A stretch of 64,000 nt of DNA. It comes from Viola odorata (Eukaryota > Streptophyta > Magnoliopsida > Malpighiales > Violaceae). Made by a program: the position numbers and the translations under genes. This document shows, piece by piece, positions 21,130 through 33,039 of this stretch. The stretch is taken from the NCBI GenBank assembly GCA_963691705.1, contig OY829543.1, positions 33,317,523-33,381,522 on the forward strand, given 5' to 3'. Positions within the stretch are counted from its first letter, which is position 1; each line of letters begins with the position of its first letter. The notes beneath the pieces were generated by a model. It made no database searches and was not told the DNA's origin. It was given only the letters and a program-made list of their open reading frames with translations.

Positions 21130-22605
21130 TAGGTGAACAATGGCATGATGAAGATAGAAGTAATTGGGAGGCTAGACGAGATGAGGTGGTCAGGGATATA
21201 TCCCCTCGACGCAGCGACATTGATGCGGTGGAGGATTTGGAAAGGACCATCTCCTCGGCCACTTAGTTTGTTTCGTCTTTGGTTAGGAAACCGATCCTTG
21301 AGCCAATGAAGCCAAACCCATTGGCCGGGCTCAAAGGAGGTACGCGTCTTGCCCTTGTTACGCTTGGCTACCTCATGCTCGTTCATGCTTTCGATATTGT
21401 TGCGGACTTACTCATGGAGCTTCTTGACTTTTGTGGCCTTAGCATTCCCATCTACACACTTAAGAGAAGTCACGGGCAAGGGTAAGAGATCGAGAGGGGT
21501 TAAGGGTTTGAACCCGTAGACCACCTCAAAAGAGGAAAATCCAATGGAAGAATGGTATGCATGATTATAGGCAAATTCAACAAATGCAAGACAACCTTCC
21601 CATTTCATTCCATGCTTAGTGACCATTACTCAAAGTAGTGATCCTAAAGTCCTATTTACCACCTCCATTTGCCCATCTATTTGTGGATGACATGTGGTGG
21701 AGAAGAGGAGTTTAGTACCTAATTTCGCCCATAGAGTCTTCCAATAATGACTTTAAAACTTGGTGTCCCTATCACTCACAATAATTTTAGGCATGTCATG
21801 GATGCGCACAACATGTTGGAAGAATAAATGTGCAATGTGCGTGGCATCATGTGTCTTTGCCCATGGTATGAAGTGTGCTATTTTTTAGAAGCGATCAACC
21901 ACAACAAAGATAGAGTCATTGCCATGTCTAAACCTAGGTAAGCCTAATACAAAATCCATAGATAGGTCTACCCATGGGTGTTGAGCAACGGGAAGGGGTA
22001 TGCAAACCGCATGATGCTTGGATGTGGATTTAGGTTTCTTACAAATATCGCATCGGTTCATAATTTTATTTACATCTACCTCTATCCATGGCCAAAAGAA
22101 GTGTGATTTTAAAGCATGCAAGGTTTGACCAAACCAAAATGTCCACATAAAGCTCCACAATGAGCTTCTAAAATAAGTAATTCTCTAATGCTAGAGCAGA
22201 GTATGCATAGTCTATCATGCTTGAACAAAAAGTTGCCACGTTTAAAGAAATGCAAGTGTGGTCCGCATGCTATGCCGCATATATGTCTCAAAAATCCTCA
22301 TCATTCTCATACAACTCAATCAAGTGAGAAAAACTGAATATTTGTGCATCGAGGGAGTTCAAGAGAGAATACCTTCTTGAGAGGGCGTCGGCCACTACAT
22401 TCTCCTTTCCTTGCTTATACTTGATGGTGTATGGAAACGCGTCGATGAATTCCATCCATTTCGCATATCTTTAGTTGAGCTTTGCTTGGCCTTGTAGGAA
22501 CTTCAAGCTCAAATGGTCTGTGTGGATGACAAACTGATTTGGTAACAAGTAATGTTCCCACACCATAAGTGCCCTCATCAAAGCATAGAGCTCTCGGTCA
22601 TACGT
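21130..22605 (-). pseudogene. pol: Chromovirus (CRM-like) Pol fragment, copy A: RNase H end and integrase
   Basis: It reads leftward. At 22,600-22,370 are the end of RNase H (YDRELYAL) and the VVADALSRR linker. At 22,290-22,030 is the integrase zinc-finger region (IRELLILEAHCGALCGHFG, CDICKKPKS). The core follows: SMDFVLGLP, SDRDTKF, and the Glu in QMEVVNRT, so all three catalytic residues are recognisable. The C-terminal WVWLHWLKDRFPNQRRNKL and GDGPFQILHRIN lie at about 21,200-21,330. Several frameshifts and stops break it. The C-terminal signature fits chromoviruses, best the CRM clade from memory; Reina cannot be excluded. The right side is cut by a LINE fragment at 22,606. Confidence 0.8.
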
Positions 22606-23220
22606 TTTTTTTTTTTGAAATTAACCTTTTCACTATTAAAAATTGATAAAACAATCGAGTTCACAATTCGTCCCAATATTCAGATTGTCCTAACACAAAA
22701 GCTCTTCTTGCTAGAGCATGAGTGACTAGATTAGCAGTCCTCCTGACATGAGCGAATTCGCAGGAACCAAAATAAAGTTCAAGCCGATTAATGTCAGATA
22801 CAATCAATTCAAGGCAATCTGACTGAACCTGGATCCGAGCAAAACCACATTTACTGGCCATTTGTAACGCTCTCCCGATAAATAGTCCTTCCGCCATTGC
22901 CACCTCCATCTGAAACTGAGCACAGTCAAATGTCAAAAAAATGCATCTGTCATTTGTATCCCAGGCAATGATTCCCAATCCGGGTAGGGCCTACCGCCGC
23001 ATTCGAATTAAGACAAATAACCCCTACTCTAGGGTGACTCCAATCGACCGTAGAGTCTTGTGTAGTAGAATCATGCTCCTCGATAATTCTCCCATTAACC
23101 ACTCTATACTCCCCCAGCAGCCGTGCATCATGGAACAAGACCTCCTGTGTAGACAACGACACTGAATTGAAAGCTGTCATTTATGGAGTTCCAGATTGCC
23201 CACATAATGGAAACCACCTC
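22606..23220 (-). pseudogene. 5'-truncated LINE 3' end encoding RNase H-like domain
   Basis: A run of T at 22,606-22,617 is the poly(A) tail of a minus-strand insertion placed inside copy A. Leftward from 23,220 the frames encode WNSI..., then an RNase H-type domain: WSHPRVGVICLNSNAAV, AEGLFIGRALQMASK, QVQSDCLELIV, and a C-terminal TANLVTHALAR. This is the RVT_3-type RNase H found at the C-terminus of plant L1 LINEs. The expected first Asp is Asn (codon 23,001-23,003), and a one-base frameshift near 22,970 divides the domain. No reverse transcriptase remains. Confidence 0.7.
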
Positions 23221-23224
23221 TTCT

Positions 23225-23930
23225 GATAAGTTTCAAGCTCATTTTGAGTAGTTGAAACATTTGATTAAGGAGCAAGGATCTAGCTTAAGTTGTCTTACAA
23301 ATAATCAATGGAAATATTCAAGGATTAGATGTTGAAAAAGGAGAGAAATACAGCGCAGATAAGAGCACAACGAAAGACAAGTAATTAACAAGACAAACAC
23401 AAGAAAGATGGATTGATACTTGGAGATGGAATAGATTTGAACAACAATAAATACTTGACATAAACTTGTAATAACTTACAAACATTGAGTCTTGAATCTC
23501 ACATGATTCCAGTCATAAGAACACAAACAACAAGGATTGAAAGTTTAACAATTTTACTGGCAATGATTTAAGGAACTTTCAAACTTAAATCATACAAGTT
23601 GAGTTTATGGTGTTAAGGGGAGTAGTACTCTCTAACTCAGCTTTAACACTCAAAATAAACTAAGTAAAGAAATAGAAAAGAGCTATTTATAGCATTACAC
23701 ATAAACAAGTTGAAAAGCCTTCAAAGTCCACGTCTGCTCCACAAGATAGTGTCTGGCGGTATGCCGCCTGGAGCCTAGCGGCATACCGTTAGCTTTACTT
23801 GGACCATTCTCAAACATGTGGCGGTATACCGCTAGGTTTGGGGCAGTATACCGCTATCTTCTCTCTAAGACATGTAAATTAGTTAATTCCTAGCGGTATG
23901 TCACCAGGTCTGGCGGTATACTGCTAGGTA
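23225..23930 (-). mobile_element. Probable 3' LTR of chromovirus copy B, minus orientation
   Basis: It lies directly beyond the pol stop of copy B at 23,924. On the minus strand it has a TATAAATA near 23,685-23,692 and, upstream of it, six copies of a GCGGTATACCGC-type palindrome (23,755-23,925). No gene. The outer boundary near 23,225 is estimated from the start of the LINE fragment. Confidence 0.5.
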
Positions 23931-26900
23931 TAGTCTTCATGGTTGTCTTGGATAAGTCGCAGGAAACGCTCAGCCACGCGGGTGGCCTCGGGTTGGTACG
24001 GATCTTGCCTACTTTTGGTGACCCCAAAATGATGGGAAACCATCATTAAAGTACGACCTTCATCCTGAATCACATCTTTGCTCATCTTGGCCTCAATCCA
24101 TAGGATAGTTTGCTTAGCCATGCTCCTTGTGATTGGCCTTCTTAGTGCCAAATCAGTAGGAATGGGTATGATCGCATCATCTCCTCCTCCTTTGAAAGAA
24201 TTCATCCTCGAATCTATATCCTTAAGCTCGTCCTCTCCTGCAAGGTATAGAGTCAAGTCATTAATGTGGAAAGAATTACTAATGGACCTATACTCACTTG
24301 GTAAATCAAGGACATAAGTATTGTCATTGATTCGGTGTAGGATTTCGAAGGGACCGTCACACCGGAGGCTTAATTTCCCTTGCCGATGGTGAGGAAATCT
24401 ATCCTTGCTCTAGTGCAACCAAACCCATTGGTCGGGTTCGAAAGAAGTGGGTTGCTTACCCTTTTTGCACTTAGCGGCCACTTTTCCATTCATTGACTCA
24501 ATATTTTTCCGCACTTGCTCGTGCAACTTTTTGACCTCGTTGACTTTGGTGTCTCCATATACACACTTAATCACACTCAATGGCAAAGGTAGGAGATCAA
24601 GAGAGGTAAGGGGTTGAAACCCGTTTACCACCTCAAATGGGGAAAAAATATTTGTAGAATGGTATGCATGGTTATATGCGAATTCAATGAAAGCAATGCT
24701 ATTCTCCCAATTAGTGCCATGTTTGTCAACCATGACTCGAAGGAAGGACCCTAAAGTTCTATTTACTACTTTCGTTTGACCATCCGTTTGAGGATGACAA
24801 GTAGTAGAGAATAAAAGTCTAGTGCCGAGTTTCGCCCATAATGTGCGCCAAAAATGGCTCAAGAATTTAGTGTCCCTATCACTAACGATGCTCCTAGGTA
24901 TGCCATACAAGTGTAACACATGTTGAAAGAATAAATGAGCAATGCGAGTGACATCCTGAATTTTTGCACATGGGATAAAATGAGCCATTTTAGAGAAGCG
25001 GTCAACAACGACAAAGATGGAGTCATTACCATGACTGAACCTTAGTAGTCCTAAAATAAAATCCATTGACAAATCAACCCAAGGATGGCTAGCTACGGGT
25101 AATGGCATGTAGGATGCATTATGCATTAATTTGGATTTCACTCTCTTACATACAAGGCATTTATCAATGATTTTTGTCACATCGACTTTCATTTTTGGCC
25201 AAAAGAAATGCACCTTTAATGCATGCAATGTCTTTGTACTGCCAAAATGACCATTCAATCCGCCACCATGGGCTTCCAACACAAGCAATTCACGTATGCT
25301 AGATTTAGGTATGCAAAGTCCTTTATGTTTGAACAAGAATTTATCATGCTTCACAAAATGCGAATAAGGTCCTTTATCACATGCCACATATATGTCACGC
25401 AACTCATCATCATGTTGATAAAGATCCACTATGTGTGCAAAACCAAAAATCTTAGCATCGAGAGTCAAAATGAGGGTATACCTCCTTGAAAGAGCATCGG
25501 CAACCACATTTTCCTTGCCTTGTTTGTATTTGATCGTATAAGGAAATGCTTCGATGAACTCCGTCCACTTAGCATGCCGGTTGTTGAGTTTGGCTTGCCC
25601 TTAGAGGAACTTGAGACTTAGATGATCGGTATGGATGACAAATTGGTTCAGAAGGAGGTAGTGTTCCCATACCATCAATGATCATACTCGTACAAGCGCG
25701 TACAACCCGTGGTCATACGTGGAGTAGTTCAATTGGGCACCATAGAGATTTTCGCTAAAATAGGCAATGAAGCGCCATTCTTGAGTGAGCACAGCCCCAA
25801 TTCCAATCCCGCTTGCGTTACATTCAAGTTCAAAGGCTTTGTTGAAGTCAGGAAGTGTAAGAATTGGGCTACGCATGAGGCGTTCCTTAAGCTCTCGGAA
25901 GCCTCCTATTGCCTTTGTCCCCACTCAAATGTCACATTCTTCTTGGTTAACTCATTGAGCGGTGCGGCAATGATGGAGAAATTAGGTACAAAACGTTGGT
26001 AGGAACTAGCGAGGCCATGGAAGGACCAAACCTCGCTTGCGTTCTTAGGTTGCGGCCACTCCTTGATGGCTTTAACCTTCTCCTCATCCACTTGGACACC
26101 TCCTACACTCACAACAAAACCAAGAAAATACACTCTATCCAAACAAAACTCACAGTTAATTTCGCATATAACTTATGAACTCTAAGTGTGTGAAGTATGG
26201 TGCGCAAGTGTGTGACATGTGCCTCAATGGAGGGACTATAGATAAGAATGTCATCAAAATAGACCACAACAAAATCCCCAATAAATTCACACAAAACATG
26301 ATTCATTAAATGCATGAAATTACTAGGGGCATTAGAGAGACCAAATGGCATTACCGTCCACTCGTACAAACTGTATTTTATCTTGAAGACGGTTTTCTAT
26401 TCATCTCCCTCGTCCATATGGATTTGGTGATACACACTCATTAGATCTATCTTGGAATAGACCTTGCTCCCACTCAACTCATCCAACATATCGTCAAGGC
26501 ATGGAATGGGATGACGATACCTTATGGTGATCTTGTTGATGGCGCGACAATCTACACACATGAGCCACGTACCATCTTTCTTCCACAACAATAGCATGGG
26601 TACAACACATGGTGACATGTTTTCACGGATATAGCCCTTGCTCATCAAATCATCAACTTATCATTGGAGCTCCTTTGTCTCTTCGGGGTTGCATCGGTAG
26701 GCCGGTCGGTTGGGCAATGTCGAACCTGGAATGAGGTCAATTTTGTGTTCGATTCCATGAATGGCTGGCAAGCCGCTCGGCATCTCCGTTGGAAACACAT
26801 CCTCGAACTCCTGCAAAAGTGAAACAAGTGGACTAGGTAGAGAAGAAAGGTTAGTGTCAACATTTAAACAATGTGCTTTGTACCGAAGTACAAGGCACAT

Positions 26901-26999
26901 TTTGTTAGAATGCAATGCATGCCTCACACCCCTTCCCTTTGCAAACACACACAATGATTTAATCTCACCCTCTCAGTCATTCTTACTTTTTTCATGGCG
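23924..26999 (-). pseudogene. pol: Chromovirus (CRM-like) Pol, copy B: RT, RNase H, integrase, C-terminus
   Basis: It reads leftward. RT starts near 26,780 (IHGIEHKIDLIPG, NPEETKELQ), with [11 protein letters not shown] and the catalytic YFDD in [13 protein letters not shown]. RNase H follows: FELECNASGIG, where the expected Asp is Asn (25,817-25,819), and STYDHGLYALV. Integrase runs from about 25,500 (HGGGLNGHFG, CLVCKRVKS, SMDFILGL, SDRDTKF, QTKVVNRT). The catalytic Glu of the last motif is Lys (24,770-24,772). The C-terminus has DRFPHHR, a DGPFEILHRIND-type sequence, and a tail rich in Asp/Arg ending at TAG 23,924. Stops occur near 25,600 (TAA) and 24,410 (TAG), plus frameshifts in RT. Most likely CRM clade; inactive. 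Confidence 0.85.
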
Positions 27000-28947
27000 T
27001 GTGTTTTGATCATTCCTTACCTTCTTCTCTCCACTCTTTTCCCCTTGATTTTTCTCTAGCTCACACCCCTTACCATGCTAACTTTTTCATGGTTTGTTTA
27101 CACTCTCCGCTTACTTTCTTCTCTCCACTCCTCTCACTCAATTTCTGCAATATATGGAATTCGGCACTCGATTTTTTCCATTTTTCTTTGATTCTCCCAG
27201 ACTTGGGATGGAGGAAGAGGTGGGATGCTAAACTTCTTGCCGCAGTGGGTAAGCTGAATTTTATTAGTGCGCCCATTGTGAATCACTTCCCTATCAAATT
27301 GCCATGGGCGGCCTAGGACCCATTTTAAAACTCACAAGCACTTGCTCCTTGACCTTAACCTCTCCATCATCATTGAACCAATGGAGAAAGTAAGGTTTTG
27401 GATGTGGTATAGTTGGCAAATTAAGCTTTCTTACTAAACTATGACTTGTGACATCTACTACACTTCCATTATCAACAATCATTGAAATAATTTTACCATT
27501 TACCTCACAACGGGAGTGGAAGAGATTCTCCCTTTGTTCATCACATTCAGCTCCCAATTTTGCTTGGGCGTTCAAGCTCCTCCGCACAAGTAGAGTCGTA
27601 GGAGAGGCCGGATTAATTTCCTCCTCATCACTACTACTTACCATCTCCCTTTCTTCACAATTCTTTTCACTAGGTGACTCTTTCCCTTCACTCTCGGTCT
27701 CATAGACACCTTCCCAAAGAATAATCACACGACGGTTTGAACACTTGGATGAGATGTGCCCTCTCCCCCGACATTTAAAGCACTCAATGTTGGAAGGGTG
27801 TTTCCTAGGTAGTGGATTGGTGGTGAGGTTGTAATATGATTTTGGTAGTGGGTTAGGGGGGTTAGGCTTGGTGGTTGGGGTATATGGGAAGGCTTTTTTA
27901 GGGTCTTTTTGGTATGGTTTCCATGGTGGTTTGGAGGAAGATGAGTATGTGTGGGAGGGGTTAGTGTTTCGGCTAGGGAATGGTTTTCTTTTTGTGGCTT
28001 TGTGCGCTTCTACCTTGAGCGCGTAGTGTATCATGGGTTGTTAGTGAGAAAAATCCAGTAATTCAAGCTTATATTTAATCTTCTCACTCACACCATTCAA
28101 AAATCGAGCCATAGTTACCTCTTCATTTTCATGTGTGCCAGTTTGGGTGAGAAGCGACTCAAGCTCATTGTAATTATCTCCCACGGACTTTGACCTTTGC
28201 TTGAGACCTTGCAATCGATTTTGCAAGTCTCAATTGTAGTATGAGGATACAAACCTCTCCCTCATCACTTGTTTCATTTCTTCCCACGTCTAAATTTCCC
28301 TTCCCCCTTGTCTCTCCTTACACACTTTTTCCTACCAATTCACGGCATACCCATCAAATTCCATGGCCGCAAGTTTTACTTTCTTCATATCCGTGTATTG
28401 ATTGCAACCAAAAAATACTTTGAATCTTGCCCTCCCATTTAATATACTCAGATGGATCCGTGGTACCCTCAAATATAGGGATTTGAACTTTGACACTACT
28501 CAAGTTATCATCCAATCGTGGCCCTTGATGCCTACCTTTTCTTCCATTATTCAAACGTTCACACTCATTAACCTCCTCAAAATCCTCGTTTGCCCCCTCA
28601 TAATAATCCTCATAGAATTCTTGATTGGTGATGGGGGTCCATACGTGCATGGAGGTATGGAATGAGGGTTGGGCCGGACACGGCCATTTTATCTCCGGGC
28701 ACCAAGTGGTTTCTTCTTCCATTGACTGGAGGTACGCCGCTAGTGGTTGGATCAATGGTAACATATTGGTCATGTGGTGGCCTAAGGATTTTTTCCTCTT
28801 GGAATCGATGGTATTGACCCTGATACCTTGGGCATGGAGTTCCCGTATGTTGTTCATGTGGCCTTCAGATACAGCAAGGTTTAGGAAAACACCTTGTTTT
28901 CGGGTGATGTGATTCCTCACATAAACCTTAATTCTACACATGCGCAC
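27000..28947 (-). pseudogene. gag: Chromovirus Gag and protease, copy B, N-terminus cut
   Basis: It reads leftward from 28,947. KVQIPIFEGTTDPSEYIKW is the capsid-type start, then EEVTMARFLNGVSEKIKY, a long basic linker, and the CCHC zinc knuckle CFKCRGRGHISSKC at about 27,745-27,790. The protease has MIVDNGSVVDVTSHSLVRKL near 27,440-27,480 and HPKPYFLHWFND. From about 27,300 to 27,000 the frame decays but GRPWQFDRE-type sequence is still visible. Several frameshifts and stops occur (for example 28,041 and 28,354). The plus-strand LTR of copy C begins at 28,952, so this gag was probably cut by that insertion. Confidence 0.8.
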
Positions 28948-28951
28948 GAGG

Positions 28952-29839
28952 TGTCATTGCCGCTTGTTGGACCAATGACGCGAGCTCAAGTTCGAGGCTC
29001 TCACAGCTGATGCTCAAGGAGCTTAAGTGCGAGGCACTCATCGAGGAGGCTACTCTGCGAGAGAGAGAGAGTCGAGGCTTGTGACGCTGCTCATGGCCGC
29101 GCCTAGCGCACCAGGCAGCGCACGCGAGTTTAACCACCGAGCTATCTTTGACATAGATGAATTCCCACGAGCCCTGACTGAAGTACAAGATAAATTGGGA
29201 TGTCAAGAAGATGTTGGTTGAGTTTTGGCGAACGCACGAGGCATTTTTGAGATGGCCTAAGTAGACTTCTCATTGCGCAAGGAGTGTGCCTATGGCTTGC
29301 GATTTGGACCATCGGCCCAATTCTTGTTCCAGCCGTGCGTTTTGCTATTTTATTCTTTGTATGACTCTTAGAGATATTATTTAATTAGTTTATTTAATTA
29401 TTTAGCTTAGAGTTCGAGTAGAATTAGAATACTCTTGTAAATTCTATCTCGAGTAGAAGTAGGGTTAGCGCATGCCTATATAAGGCGCGCCTAAGACATC
29501 TTGTATTTTTTTGGCTTCTTTTTTATAATCAAAACTAGAGACGTTTCTCTAAAAAAAATCATGTGTGAACCTTGTCCTTCTTTGAGTTAGAACACTCGAA
29601 TTGGATCACAAGTAAAGCCCGAAAGTTCAACCTATTGTTCATTCACCCTAGTTTGCTATTCCCAGGTCGAGTATAGGGTTAGGGATTAGAATCAAGAACC
29701 TCAATTGTTTAGATTAGTTTGCCTCGTACAGGTTATTAGGGGGGTTAAGCATTCAAGAGAGTTAAGTTTTCTACATTGAAAAGCCAAGCCTCGAACTAGA
29801 TCATTGTCAAACGCATCCTAGCGAGCTAGGATCGTATCA
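28952..29839 (+). mobile_element. 5' LTR of chromovirus copy C
   Basis: Runs from TGTCATTGCC to ...CGTATCA, directly followed by the primer binding site. TATATAAG at 29,477-29,484 is the likely promoter. The left boundary is chosen where minus-strand gag similarity stops. It shares its R/U5 pattern with the minus LTR at 15,356-16,170. Confidence 0.6.
29477..29484 (+). promoter_or_regulatory. TATA box in chromovirus LTR
   Basis: TATATAAG in the context GCATGCCTATATAAGGCGCGC, 360 bp before the LTR end. Confidence 0.6.
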
Positions 29840-29840
29840 G

Positions 29841-29853
29841 TTGGTAGCGGAGC
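29841..29853 (+). promoter_or_regulatory. Primer binding site of copy C
   Basis: TTGGTAGCGGAGC one base after the LTR end. TGGTA at the start is the complement of the TACCA end of a tRNA. The same site appears at 49,040-49,052 (minus) and, with one change, at 15,342-15,354 (minus). It resembles the initiator-Met type of primer site but differs at several bases; I could not assign the tRNA. Confidence 0.55.
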
Positions 29854-30651
29854 AAAGGTGTTCAGGTTTGGTAACTATCCAATCTATCCTTTACTATTTT
29901 TTATATTGTTTTTCAATTGTTGAGATTGATTCTTCTTCTACCCGATCTAAATCAATCTCCTTGCATCCCGTGTGTTAGTTATTTGTGTGTCGAGTCGATC
30001 TAGAGTTTTAGATCTAGTTTTTGCGTCTTTGTGTGTGTCTTGATTAGCGAATCGTAGTTGCGATTTGTGTGTCTTCAATTCTGTCCAAAAAGAGTCAAAA
30101 GTACCAAAAAGAGTCTTTCTTTTAATTGTTATTTTATTTCGTTTATAAAAGAAAAGTAAAAATATATATATATTTACAGAAAAAAATATATACAAAATAC
30201 TAGAAGGAATTCAAGACTCGTTGCAAAAAGAATCACTCAATTTGGTGGTCGGAATCAAAAGATATCAAGTTTGCAAGATACAAACCCTAATTCGCACATA
30301 CACATTCACGATTTTGTTAATTTATTTGAGTCCTCTCGAGTCCATTGATCTTTCCTTGATTCCTAATAATTTACTTCTAATCTAGTAAGATACTTGTGTA
30401 GTTGATTGATCTTTGCAACTACTCAATTATTTTACATCAAAATTTGTTTTGAAGGTAGTTGTCCTTGCGAGTCTTATTGGAAGTGTTCTTTGAAATTCTT
30501 GAGTCAACTAACGTTTGCGCAGAACAATTGCAGAGATTTGAGAGATATTTCGGTGAGATTGATAGAGAGATAAACACGAGAGTAAACACGTAAGGGAGTG
30601 CTAAGTTTTGTACAATTTTACGCTTGTTTGTTCGTGTTGTGAATTTCAGGA
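29854..30651 (+). other. Untranslated leader of copy C
   Basis: AT-rich leader between primer site and gag with no ORF of note. A run of TA repeats is at about 30,162-30,172. A splice-acceptor-like TTTCAG lies immediately before the gag ATG. Confidence 0.6.
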
Positions 30652-33010
30652 ATGTCAAGCAATTTGGAGAAAGGTTCGGAGAAAAGTCCCGAAGGGAATG
30701 TGAACGCCGAAGTCTTGAAATTACTTCATCATCTTAACACTAAGTTTGAACAATTGGATGAAAGAAATCAGAGGATGGAAGGCGAGATTAAGGAGCTCTC
30801 CGGGAAGAAGGAAGGCGTGAGAATTCCTCGCTATACCCAAACTCTCAATGCGGGTAACGCGAGTCATCTTTACACGCCCAACGAAGAAGAAGATAACAAG
30901 GGTTTATTTGGAACAGTACCCGAAGGGTTTGTTGGTGGAGGAGATGGCGATGGAAAGAGGTTCGTGACTGGCCCCATACATGCCAACACGGGACCTCAAC
31001 GCATGCCTAGACGCGAGCCCAACGCGCACTTTGTGCGGGCCGAGCGTCGCGCGCCTCATGCGCAATGGCACGAGGAAGCTGAATATGAAGATGAAGATGA
31101 AGATGTTGGTAGGCGTGACCGAGTTTACGAGCGGCAGCCTAGGGTTAAGGAGCGAATTGACTCCAATATTGGCAGCATCAAGATAAAAATCCCATTATTC
31201 GACGGGAAAGACGATCCCGATGCTTACCTTATGTAGGAGCGAAAGGTGGAATCCATCTTCCTTTGCCACAATTATTCTAAGGATAAGAAGGTCAACTCAG
31301 CAGCGGTCGAGTTCAATGGATACGCGATCCATTGGTGGGAACAAATCAACCAAGACCGTATCCGACATCGAGCCAGACCTGTGGCTACATGGGAAGACAT
31401 GAAAGCGCTAATGAATGAGCGTTTTGTGCCCACTTATTTTCAGCGTGATCTTCACCAGCGGTTACAATCCATGACTCAAGGAAGTAGAAGCATTAGCGAA
31501 TACTTCAATGAGATGGAAATAGTGTTGTCAAGAGCACAAGTGGTTGAGAGAGTTGAAGCCACTATGGCGAGGTTCTTAAATGGCCTCAATCGAGAGATAG
31601 CCAACGCGTTAGAGCTAACGCATTAGAATACCCTACAAGAGATGTTGCACATGGCTATCAAGATCGAGAAACAAAGGAAGGCAAGGTCTAATTTCAGTGG
31701 CGCCTCTTTGGCTAGTATCAAGACCGCGCCGTGGAAGAAGACTACTTGGACAAGAGCGAGTAGGATTGCGAAGGAGCCTCCTAAGGTGTTACCGTACACT
31801 CACGGTCTTAAGAACGTGACTCCTACTCAAGCGTCTCAACAAACTTACAACAACAATGCCCCTCCTCAAAATTCAGTGAATAGAATCACTACTAAGGACA
31901 TTGTATTTTATAAGTGCACCGGTCGAGGCCATCGGCAAGCAGATTGTCCCAATAAGCGTGTCTTGCTTATTCGTGAGAATGGAGATCTAGGGTCCGATGA
32001 TGACCGTGAGGTTGAAGAGGAAGAAGTAGTGAGAGACGAGAAAGAGCATGATTCAGATGAGGAAGAGGAAAGTGAGTTCGAGCTTACGCTTGTCATTAGG
32101 CGTAATTTGAGTGCGCAAGCGAAGGCCGAACTAAAGGAGGAAGAGCATCCGAAGCCTTACTCCTTACAATGGATGAACGACTGTCAAGGGATCAAAGTGA
32201 CGAGACAAGTCCTAGTTGCGTTAATCATTAGTCGATACAAGGATGAGATCTTTTGTAAAGTTGACCCGATGTATTCAAGCCATATTTTGCTTGGACGACC
32301 TTGGCAATTCGATAGGAATACCAATCACGAAGGGAAGATTAATCTGTACAAGCTAGAAAAAGATGGATTCAAATATACGCTTGCACCACTTACACTGATT
32401 CAAGTACTAGAGGATCAACTATATCTCGAGAAGTCCTTTGCCGAATTCGAGATCTCTAGACAGCTTGAAAAGAAAGAAAAGGGAATTCAAAACAGCCCCC
32501 ATGACAAAAGTGAGAATAGGAAAAGAGAGCAAAAACACTCGCACGAAAAGAGAGAGCATGCTGAAATTGGCAAAAAGAAAGTGAATTTATATGCCAAAGG
32601 GAGAGATGTGAGACAACCATTAGTTTTACAAAAGAAGAACTTAGACGTAAGTTGCCCTTTGCTTTTGCTTCATTTCAAAGCGTTTAACCTAACCCCTTCT
32701 AACCCTAATTCTTCACTTTCTTCGCATGTTGGTATTACCTCTCTTTTGCAGGAGTTTAGGGATGTTCTACCCGACGAGATACCTCCGGGTTTACCACCAA
32801 TCTGTGGGATCGAACATCAAATCGATTTCATCCCCGACTCTACTATCCCTAATAGTCTGGCCTATAGGAGCAACCCCGAGGAGACCAAGGAGTTGCAGAG
32901 GCAAGTCGACGAGTTGCTTAGCCGAGGGTATGTGAGGGAGAGTCTTTCTCCTTGCACCATGCCCGTGATCCTAGTACCAAAGAAGGATGGCACTAGGATC
33001 ACGGGCATCT
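30652..33010 (+). pseudogene. gag-pol: Chromovirus Gag-protease-RT start, copy C, truncated
   Basis: One frame from ATG 30,652 is interrupted only by TAG at 31,234-31,236 and 31,624-31,626. A coiled coil (LLHHLNTKFEQLDERNQRM) comes first, then KIKIPLFDGKDDPDAYL and capsid region (NGYAIHWWEQIN, ATMARFLNGLNREIANALEL). The zinc knuckle at about 31,905 reads FYKCTGRGHRQADC, so its first Cys (codon 31,906) is Phe. After LSAQAKAELKEEE (about 32,145) the text jumps to HPKPYSLQWMND. Compared with copy B, about 50 residues including the protease active site are missing without loss of frame. RT begins (NPEETKELQRQVDELL, VPKKDGT) and ends abruptly at about 32,990 in a fold-back junction. Confidence 0.85.
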
Positions 33011-33038
33011 ACTGTTCTGTACCGCCCGTGATCCTGTA
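32959..33038. repeat. Fold-back junction: inverted plus direct repeat
   Basis: 20-bp arms at 32,959-32,978 and 32,989-33,008 are inverted copies with one mismatch and a 10-bp loop. A third copy of the first 15 bp (one difference) lies in direct orientation at 33,024-33,038. It marks the joint between plus chromovirus copy C and the minus Athila fragment. Confidence 0.85.
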
Positions 33039-33039
33039 G

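Noticed and set aside
27070..27316. ORFs of 68 and 105 codons in the middle of copy B
   Set aside because: They fall in the decayed protease-to-RT linker; the correct minus frame still shows retroelement motifs in pieces.
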